DNA of 64,000 nucleotides from Solen grandis (lineage: Eukaryota; Mollusca; Bivalvia; Adapedonta; Solenidae): positions 70,193,656-70,257,655 of the forward strand of contig CM037780.1 in NCBI GenBank assembly GCA_021229015.1. Reading direction: 5' to 3'. Both the position numbers and the translations under genes were made by a program. Every line of letters begins with the position of its first letter. Position 1 is the first letter of the stretch. Of the stretch, positions 56,286 through 64,000 are shown in pieces. Below the pieces are notes generated by a model that saw nothing but the letters and a program-made list of their open reading frames with translations, made no database searches and was not told where the DNA came from.

Positions 56286-57095
56286 AAACAAAAGGGCCAA
56301 GATGGCCCTTTAAGATACTCACCTGAGAAAGTTACCTGCCTTCATTGCCTGTACAAGTTACTAAATCATAGCATAGTTGTACTGAATACATAATCCATGA
56401 GATCATTGCAATTCCACAAACCAAACAGTACCTGTGGTCAAAATTTAAAGTCAAACTTGACTGAGATATTATGGCTATAAACATTGTCAATGAAACTTCA
56501 AAATAATTGCATAAGAAATGAAGATGCTAGATTGTAAACAATGAAATCTGGCATTTTTTATTAATTAAAAGGCCATAACTCCTGACCATATTATCCGATA
56601 TCAGCCATAGTCAAATTTGCCTACAGATTATGGTTATTTACATTTATAATCATCAAGTTTGGAAATGATTGATGTAAGAGTGAAAACAAAGTTAAATCTG
56701 GCAAATTTTAATACTAAAAGGGGCATACCTCCTGACCTAACTGGCTGATATCAGTCAAAATCAAACTTGGTCTAGAGATTATGGCTATGAATATTGTTCT
56801 AAAGTTCAAAAATGGCTGCTTAAGAAATGAAGATGCAAAAGTTCAAACAAAGTGAAATCTGGGAATTTTTAATAATAAAAGGGGCATCACTTCTGACCTT
56901 ATTGGCTGATATCAGCCATAATTGAACCTGGCCGAAAGATTAAGGTTATAAACATTGACTTAACCGTTTGAAGATGATAGCTTAAGAAACGAAGAGACTA
57001 GAGTGCAAACAAACTAATTGTGGATGAAAGACGGATGACAAACAACATACTTTCATCCATCCTAATAGCTCATCCTAAGCACAAGCTGATAATCA
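56286..57095 (+). mobile_element. A-family element, divergent (A11)
   Basis: AACAAAAGGGCCAAGATGGC start and 'actcacctgag'. The core is another unit of about 140-160 bases ('gatatcagccatag', 'aaaaggggcat', 'attatggctat'). The 3' part has 'aatagctcatcctaagcacaagc', a damaged hairpin. It ends about 20 bases before a FOCAD exon. Confidence 0.7.
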
Positions 57096-57115
57096 TGGGG
57101 TTAGTGGACACATAC

Positions 57116-57196
57116 CTTGTCGGCCCGCCTGAATGAGAAGGTCAATGACACTTCTCAAAATACTGGTCTCCGGCAGATAGCTGTATGTGGTTGGAA
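57116..57196 (-). CDS. FOCAD: Focadhesin, internal exon (second of the - strand group)
   Basis: 81 bases between gctgtttcag and CAAG|gtatgt. They encode (V)PTTYSYLPETSILRSVIDL and LIQAGRQ. VPTxYSYLPE is the conserved focadhesin motif (vertebrate VPTDYSYLPESS). Phases agree with both neighbours at 60211 and 53741. Confidence 0.88.
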
Positions 57197-57289
57197 CTGA
57201 AACAGCAACACCCATTTATGAGATATTGAAAACAACAATAATTTAGAGACTTCCACTGCTGCGAAACACCATTTAGAACAAGGCTTTGT

Positions 57290-58255
57290 CAGTATAGCAA
57301 GCAATACTGTTAGAAGTCCCCACCGATTAAAACCCCCATGAAGAATTTGTGCCAGATAGAAACAAGAAAATTATGGAAATGGGTTATGATCCCCAATCTG
57401 CACTGTCCTTTCAAGTGTGCATATAGTTGATGTGCTTGACACACCTTTGTGTTATGACAAATACTTCTGTAAAGTTTCATGAAAATCCAAACATAGTATG
57501 TAAGTTAAAGAGCAGACATGATAATTTAACCCTATGAATATGAAAGACAACTTCTAACAACTCCTGTGACCTTGACCTTTCAAACATGCATATGGTTGTT
57601 GCATCAACACAACTTTATGTAATGACAAGCACATGTTAAGTTTAATGAAAATCCATCCATAGATATGAAAGTTATAGAATGGACGCAAAGATGTTTAGAA
57701 CACCAAAGACAAATTCTAACAACTCCTGTGACCTTGACCTTTCAAGGGTGCATAAGGTTGATGTGTGCAACACATCCTTGGTTATGAGGAATACTTCTAT
57801 TAATTTTTATTAAAAATCCTTCCATAAATATCCAAGTTATGGAGCAGACACAAAAGCAGGATAAAGGAACGAAATGACAATCTGGACAGACAGATAAAAG
57901 ACAGAAGGACGTGTGCAAACCTATAATCCCCAAAGAATTATCCAAGTAGAGGTACAATTCTTAGATACTGAACTTCCCAATATCACCATCTATTTACATT
58001 TTAAGTTTCAAATCATTACCTTGTATAGTGTGAGTTATTCTCCTGACAAATATTGAACAAAAATTTTTAAAGGGGAGATAATTCAAAATTGTACCAGATA
58101 AAGTTATGGTTCTTAGTCAATGCACTTCTCCCAGCTGCAATCTATTCATATATGAAGCTTTCAAGTAATGGCCAATGTTAAAGTTGCTGACAAACCAACA
58201 AACAGGCAGGGCAAAAACAATATGCCCCTGATCACAGATCTCAGGGGCATAAAAA
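57290..58255 (+). mobile_element. Tandem-core element ending in a GGGGCATAAAAA hairpin
   Basis: A core unit of about 160-170 bases with CTCCTGTGACCTTGACCTTTCAA and 'cataaggttgatgtg' phrases, three units. At the 3' end ATGCCCCTGATCACAGATCT and CAGGGGCATAAAAAAT form a hairpin with A-run, as in the other families. The 5' end is uncertain. Confidence 0.5.
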
Positions 58256-58614
58256 ATCATTTATTATGTTCTTAAAGTTTTTACGAGTGGTGATCCAGAA
58301 TTTTGTGGACTGATTCAATAAATAAAAATGTTACAGCATTATATCTTTCAAACTTGCCATCAATGTAGACACAATTTTGCTGAGTTACACAAAAGACAAA
58401 TAGATTATTACAATTGTGTTCTTTGTTATATTTACCCATGTATCGGCTTGCTGACCAACCCATAGGTATGGTGACTTACAATCATTTATTTTTATATCTA
58501 AACCGCATAGTTTGCTTTCTCCTGAGAACAAGTTTGATAATGATATCATGACATCAGATTAAATATTTCACACCATATCACTAACGATGTTTTAGCTTAG
58601 CTATCATAGACATT

Positions 58615-58875
58615 AAAATGCTAATGCAGAAATGGAAAGCAAACATGAAAAATAGTGCTGCTGTCAAGTTTTTGGTAGAACTGGGGAAAATACCAATGCA
58701 AAAAATCACTATGATGAAAGAGGCCAAGCGTAAGAGAAATGTTAAAAGAATGCTTGTGTTCAAGTAGAGAAGGCCACAAGGACATAAATGATGACAAGAG
58801 AAGGACAGCCAAAGCATTCTTCCCATGTCAACATTGTGCATAGCATTTGTTGAATGAGATAGGCAATGGATATGG
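58615..58875 (+). pseudogene. Mariner transposase N-terminal relic
   Basis: + strand reads NSAAVKFLVELGKIPMQKIT, MMKEA and LVFK, then in shifted frames REGHKDINDDKR and HSSHVNIVH. This follows the order IKFLVKLGKTP..YE(M)LKE..VFEWHKRF..GRE..DDER..R.S of mariner-type first helix-turn-helix regions. Only the N-terminal fifth remains. It differs from the element at 1143-5172. Confidence 0.6.
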
Positions 58876-58952
58876 AAGGATTGATTCTTCAACATGCAGA
58901 TCCAGTCCATCAAACAGCTAGCCCTAATGAAAAAATCACTGGTATTCCAGAA

Positions 58953-59124
58953 GAGTAACTCGCAGGCTGATCAGGTTTTATGCTGTTCGCTACTCCTCAG
59001 TGGTCTGGTAATGAGGATTTTACAATTAAATTTGGTAAGGTTTGAGTTTGGTTTTCTGCAGATCAGGCTTTATGTGGTACCTATTGAGTGCGTCAAAATG
59101 AGTCTATATGAGGGAAAGGGTTAA
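58953..59124 (+). mobile_element. Family C MITE, left half missing (copy C6)
   Basis: Begins exactly at GAGTAACTCGCAGG, the apex of the central palindrome, and continues to the normal TATGAGGGAAAGGGTTAA end. The whole left arm of the hairpin and the left terminus are absent. Confidence 0.85.
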
Positions 59125-60210
59125 ACAAGATTGGGTGAAATGCTCAAAGTGCCTTATGAGGCAGTGACACATGCTCTGCACCGGTGATGCTTCCCATGAA
59201 CCAGATCAACCATTACCAATTTCATTGCAAATTTTGGGGTAATTTCTTACATGTTGCTTTTGACAGACTCTAAGTGGTAGCATCAGTATTAGTTGGAAAA
59301 ATTTGTTTCCAATCCTATGTAAAAAATTTGTTTATACTAAATTACTCTGTAATGTCACTTTATCAGAATTTTTTTTTCCTCCATTTTTATTTACAAAAAT
59401 CAGGTGGTATATAGCCCATATGACATATGCCATGTTTGGAGTAGAGGCAACTTATTTATTTTTTATTTTGAAAGGATATCTAAAGTGACCTTATGTTTAT
59501 TTTTGCAACTTTTGTGAAAGTTCACCCAAGGATCATCCCTGCCAAATTTAATCAAAATTAATCAGAAGAGAGGCAAATTAGCCCTGCCCCTGTTGGCCAT
59601 GTTTTCTTACGGATCCGAATAATCTTACCAATCTTGGTAGAGGGTTACCCAAGGAACATCTGTACAACAACATTTTGAAATCTGGCCAGTTGTTTGAAGG
59701 AGGTGATTAATGTATACATTAGGACTTAAATGTATACAAAAACTACCCAAAAGCTATGAAATTTTATATATATTTTTCTTGATGAAATAAAATTTCAAAA
59801 GACAGATTTCCTTTATTTTTTCAGATTCAATCCTTTGATATAAAGGCTTTCTGAAAAATGTATACCTCACAACATTTGTTTTTAACTATAGCTGATTTTT
59901 TATTGGAATTTTAGCCAAGTGTGCATAAAAAAACTAAAAAGAGCCTTTTTGGCCCCTCAACATTTGACAAATATACTTTTAATCATGTTTTTAATACAAG
60001 AATCTTAATGGTCAGGGTTTCCTTTAATATGCTATTAAAAATAAATGAGAAGTTAAATTTAAAATCTGTGGAAACCCTCTGAAACATCCTTAAAACAAAC
60101 ATATAGAGACAAACATTATAAAATGTAACTCTTCACCAGAGATAATCAGGATTATCATTCATTTATTATATATTTATTTTCTTTCACACTAAAACATGAA
60201 ACACTTTTAC
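59125..60210. other. FOCAD intron with an A-family core fragment
   Basis: 59510-59720 has phrases of the A-family tail ('cccaaggaacatctgtac', 'aatcttggtagagggttac', 'gaggcaaatt') without either end. Otherwise AT-rich. Confidence 0.4.
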
Positions 60211-60388
60211 CTGTTGATGTGTTCTGACTGACAGAGCAGGTGGACATGTATAGGTTGCTAAGCAACCATCCTGCATTTCCCAAGATGCCATCATTGTCAG
60301 CAGACGACAAGATCTGAGATGCGGTTGCAATAACTGTGTCTTTATTTCCAGGAGTGCAAGTGACTTGTGACCCTGTCCCCACATCAAT
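60211..60388 (-). CDS. FOCAD: Focadhesin, internal exon (first of the - strand group)
   Basis: 178 bases between aattatag and ACAG|gtaaaa. They encode DTVIATASQILSSADNDGIL, GNAGWLLSNLYMSTCSVSQN and TST, preceded by IDVGTGSQVTCTPGNK. The block G(I/V)xGxxAxWLLxxLxxS matches vertebrate focadhesin (VIGLQSNAVWLLGHLHLST), about 350 residues before the C terminus. The last base starts the valine finished by the exon at 57196. The preceding exon must lie beyond the right edge of the window or was missed. Confidence 0.87.
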
Positions 60389-61492
60389 CTATAATTCAGA
60401 ACCATAATCCAGGTCACAGACTATTGTAAGGAATATGTCTGGCAAACATACTGCAAGCAGACAAAAATTTACCACTTAAACATCCATCACTTCTCTGTAT
60501 AAAGTAATGCTTAGGCTATGATCTGATACTGGGCCACTTGAACTGATGCCAGCATATTGTTGGTGTTTCAGTTCTTGCAATTTATCATTTACAACAATGA
60601 GCAGTTTTTTCTGTGTAGGTGTCTAACCGCATTTTTGACCTATTTATGGATAATGACACAAGAATATTTGAATGATTTTAATAGGTAGAAAATGCATATA
60701 CCAAGGAAAAAAGGTTGCGCACAATACTATTGAGATAACAACTAGCTGAAATATAAGTTTTGTATTTACAAAGCATTATTAATGAGTATTTGGACTGAAT
60801 TACAGTTTCTTTGATAAATATATAGTTGTTTTATCATGACCCTTCTCTCAGATGCACATTGAAACCTAATTTTGTTGGAACGTTTAGTAACACCTGCAGT
60901 ATATTAAAGTATGTTTCTCTGTGTAACTGAAAGACTAAAGTGTGCTCATCACATTAATGGTTACTCCACCAATTGTGGTAGCGGGGATACTTTACACTGA
61001 ATAAACGTTCTGCATTTTTTATTTTTTTAATCCCCTTCAACACCAATTATTTTTTATTAGGTATTTCTTCTTACCACTTACTGCACGTATCTGAGATCTA
61101 CAAATCAACAGGAACTGCATTTATTAAATGTTTCCAGTAAGTAACCAAGAATAATCTTGTTTTAATGACAGCCTCATTGTATATTGAAGCAGCCTGATAC
61201 CTTTATTTTATCAAATGTTACTGTAAATAATTTAGTAAACCAGTCACATACAGTAGTTATGAAATACCTTTACACTGAAGAATGGAGCAATACCTGAAAA
61301 TTACTAATCAAACAAGCAGAAACACAATATAAGTACATGAAAATTTAAAAGTCCCATTCCAGGATAGTGACTGTAATAGTTCAATGTCCAGTAACCAGTC
61401 AGAGAGTGTGTTAAATAAGGTCATACAGTAAACCAGTCAGATAGCTTAAAGTTACAGTAAAATATATAGTAAACCAGTCAGATAGTATAGAA
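60389..61492. other. FOCAD intron; short AGTAAACCAGTCAGATAG repeats at its end
   Basis: From about 61235 to 61490 the words AGTAAACCAGTCAGATAG and variants recur at intervals of about 35-60 bases. They continue on the far side of the MITE (61735-61815). Nothing else recognised. Confidence 0.5.
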
Positions 61493-61734
61493 TTAACCCT
61501 TTCCCTCATAGAGGACACCATGAAAAGACCTATGCGAGCAGCATAAAACCAGATCAGCCTGCAAGTAACTCGCAGGCTGATCAGGTTTTATGCTGTTCAC
61601 TGCTCCTCAGTGGTCTGGTAATGAGGACTTTATAATTAAATTTGGTAAGGTTTAACTGTGGTTTTCTGCAGATCAGGCTTTATGTGATACCTATTGAGTG
61701 CGTCAAAATGAGTCTATATGAGGGAAAGGGTTAA
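61493..61734 (+). mobile_element. TTAA-flanked palindromic MITE, family C (copy C7)
   Basis: Complete copy with TTAA at both edges, inserted within the AGTAAACCAGTCAGATAG repeat tract. Confidence 0.88.
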
Positions 61735-61815
61735 AGTAGAATCTTCTGTAAACTAATCAGAGAGCATAGTATCATAGCAGAATATTCAGTAAACCAGTCA
61801 GTTAGCATAGTATTA

Positions 61816-62346
61816 ATGCATATTCAAGAAATTGCATGCAAGACCGGTGCTACAGGTTTACACTTGCAGAACACCGTAGTTGCTTAACAATGAGCAGAAA
61901 GTTAGCCCTACAATATATCTAATGGTAAGTGATATTTATAAATGTTGACACACCTAAAATACTGATCTATGTGTACACAAGAAATCATGAAGTCAAGATT
62001 TGAAAAAATGAATCAAAGACCATATTTGCTGTAATTTTAGTGAGAATCAATAACTAATGACTGAATCTTTTTTGGTATGATTTTAACATAATTATGCGCA
62101 ATATATGAAATAAATGCATACACCTTGTGACAACATGAATAGACACTTTGTCTGATAGCAAGTTAACACGACTTACTACAATATCCAGCTAATGGGTAGC
62201 TGTCTTAGTGTCTACATTATTTCGGGCACATGGACCAATCTGCTTGAACCACCAGCCTAATGCAAGCCAATTGGAAGGATACCCTCATATATATATTTCC
62301 AAGTACAGTGGTCTTGCAATTCCTTGAGGTGGGTTGGGATCGGCAA
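61816..62346. other. FOCAD intron, no recognised feature
   Basis: AT-rich, no repeat ends or exons. Confidence 0.4.
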
Positions 62347-63241
62347 AACAAGAGGGCCAAGACTGCTGTGTAAGGCATGATTACAAAGAATGTGGCGCAC
62401 TCACTCAGCCCCTCACCACGTGGGTTCAATCCCGACAGGGTCATTCGGATTTTCATGTGAGGAAGCCTTCCCATGTGACCCATTTTTGAACTCATCCAAG
62501 ATTTCATATAAAAAACATCCTGACCAATTTTCATGAAGATTGGGCCGAAACGGCGGCCTCTAGTGTCTTCACAAAGTTTTTGTAAGATTTTAAAAGATTT
62601 GACCTAGTGACCTAGTTTTTGACCCAATATGACCCAATTTCAAACTCATCCGACATATCATAAAGACAAACAACCATATTTCATGAAGATTGGGCTAAAA
62701 CTTTGGCCTCTAGAGTGTTCACAAGGTTTTTCTAAGATTTGACCTGGTGACCTAGCTTTTACCCCCACATGACCCATTTTCAAATTCAGCAAAGATATCA
62801 TGTAGACAAACATCCTGACCAGATTTTATAAAGATTGGGCTGAAACTGTGACCTCTAGAGTGTTCACAAGGCTTTTATTAGATTTGACCTGGTGATCTAG
62901 TTTTTGACCCCATGTGACCCAATTTCGAAGTCATCCAACATATCATGTAGACAAACATCCTGATTGATTAAATAATATGAAGACTGAGCTAAATTTATGG
63001 CCTCTAGAGTGTTCACAAGGTTTTTTCTTAATTTTTTTAAGATTTGTCCTTGTGACCGAGTTTTTGATCCCACATGACCCAATTTTAAACTCATCCGAGA
63101 TATTATGTAGACAAATATCCTGACCAACTTTTATGATGATGAGGCCAAAATTGTGGCCTCTAGAGTGTTCACAAGCAATTGTTGACGACGGATGACTCAC
63201 ACAAATTCATCCTGAACGCAAGTGCTCAGGTGAGCTAAAAA
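62347..63241 (+). mobile_element. A-family element with a captured SINE fragment (A12)
   Basis: AACAAGAGGGCCAAGACTGC start, lacking the 5' hairpin arm. Core of 135-145-base units ('gacctagtgacctag', 'tgtagacaaacatcctgacc', 'gcctctagagtgttcac'). Ends GCAAGTGCTCAGGTGAGCTA and AAAA. Bases 62388-62472 are a piece of the SINE seen at 44465-44699. Confidence 0.82.
62388..62472 (+). mobile_element. SINE fragment inside A12
   Basis: CTCAGCCCCTCACCACGTGG, GTTCAATCCCGACAGGGTCA (B box region) and TTCGGATTTTCATGTGAGGA match the - strand of the SINE at 44590-44665. The A box and the tail are missing. Confidence 0.75.
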
Positions 63242-63245
63242 CTCA

Positions 63246-63745
63246 AACAAGAGGGCCAAGATGGCCCTGTGTCGCTCACTTGAGTAAGATTGCTGTGTTA
63301 GGCATAATGACAAAAAATGTAGCTTCTAAAGTGCTTTTCAAACATTTGACTAAGTGACGTAGATTTTGATCCTACCTGAATTTGTATTCAACTGGGAATT
63401 CATGCAGTCATCATTCTTATAAAGTTTAATGAAGACTGGTACAAAAATGTAAGCCCCTAGAGTGTTCACAAGATTTTTCTAAACTTTGCCCTGGTGACCT
63501 ACTTTTTGACCCCATATGGAACAGTTTTGAATTCATCCGAGATTTGATGTAGACAAACATCCTGACCAAATATCATGAAGATTGGGCCAAAACTGTTGCC
63601 TCTAGAGTGTTCACAAGGATTTTCTAAGATTTTACCAAGTGACCTAGTTTTTGACCCAACATGACCCAATTTCAATTCATCCGTCATAGCATTAAAACGA
63701 ACATCCTGACAAAGTTTCATGAAGATTGGCAAAAAGGGCACAAAT
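63246..63745 (+). mobile_element. A-family element, 3' truncated (A13)
   Basis: AACAAGAGGGCCAAGATGGC starts 5 bases after the end of A12. About three core units of the A12 type follow, and the copy stops at TGAAGATTGGCAAAAAGGGC without a 3' hairpin. Confidence 0.8.
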
Positions 63746-63774
63746 CACTGCAAAATCATTATGAGCCACTTTGA

Positions 63775-64000
63775 AGCCATTTGGTTCCCATTGCAAATGA
63801 CAAAACAGTTATTTGTTTTTTAGGTTTACAATTAGATTCTGAAAGAATGTTGGTATATGTTCCATTACAAAAAATGCCAGAAATACGAAACAAAATTTTG
63901 CAAGTGCTGGCAAAAGATAAAGTGACACTAAGAGTAATGCAATCCTTGATTGGGTCTTAACAGTTTGCATGTAGGGCAATTGTACCAGGCCGGCCATTTT
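63775..64000 (+). pseudogene. DIRS-like retrotransposon reverse transcriptase fragment (runs off the edge)
   Basis: + strand reads VPIANDKTVICFLGLQLDSE, RMLVYVPLQKMPEIRNKILQ, KVTLRVMQSLIGS, then a stop at 63958, and QFACRAIVPGRPF to the window end. (T)xxFLGLxxDS, KVTLxxxQSLIG and xFACRAIVPGR are the conserved run at the end of the RT and start of the RNase H in DIRS-type elements (tyrosine-recombinase retrotransposons). One stop is present. The rest lies outside the window. Confidence 0.7.

Overview
The window looks like nuclear DNA of a bivalve mollusc, probably a heterodont clam. It is AT-rich and has few exons, all split by long introns. It is packed with repeat types that are very common in bivalve genomes: elements that start AACAAGAGGGCC and end GGTGAGCTAAAA, small TTAA-flanked palindromic elements, tRNA-derived SINEs, and LINEs whose first ORF is an SGNH hydrolase. 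The species is inferred from this repeat style only.

Host genes. Two conserved genes can be read. (1) FOCAD (focadhesin) appears in two pieces. Four C-terminal exons lie on the + strand (5302-5446, 5830-6081, 8131-8203, 9983-10074, ending in a stop). Three more upstream exons lie on the - strand (60211-60388, 57116-57196, 53616-53741). Within each group the exons join in frame, but the groups face opposite ways across a run of exactly 100 N (45327-45426), so the scaffold join is probably in the wrong orientation. (2) A SERF/4F5 gene on the - strand has exon 1 at 38852-38858 (only seven coding bases), exon 2 at 21042-21165 and exon 3 at 20362-20440. Together they give a complete 69-residue protein whose first intron is about 17.7 kb.

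Layout. 0.2-1.04 kb: a 42-bp minisatellite. 1.14-5.17 kb: a mariner relic split by at least two nested insertions. 5.3-10.1 kb: the FOCAD 3' exons. 10.1-20.3 kb: dispersed repeats with central tandem arrays. 20.3-38.9 kb: the SERF gene. Its first intron holds a run of A-family and B-family elements (22.4-28.1 kb) and a pair of head-to-tail D elements rich in TGACGTCA (29.3-36.3 kb). One D copy carries a 2.9-kb terminal-repeat element, and inside that sits a TTAA-flanked element with a P2X7-ballast-like reading frame. 39.1-45.3 kb: two decayed LINEs, one with a SINE inserted, running into the gap. 45.4-64 kb: FOCAD introns filled with A-family elements and TTAA elements, a second mariner relic, and at the right edge a DIRS-like reverse transcriptase fragment.

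Repeat logic. Families A, B and F, and less clearly D, share one plan: a short hairpin at the 5' end, subterminal inverted repeats, a variable tandem core and a 3' hairpin. A, B and F also share the 5' word AACAAGAG. This resembles non-autonomous Helentron-like (HINE/DINE-1, bivalve 'pearl') elements, but no Rep/helicase is visible here, so the assignment is an inference.
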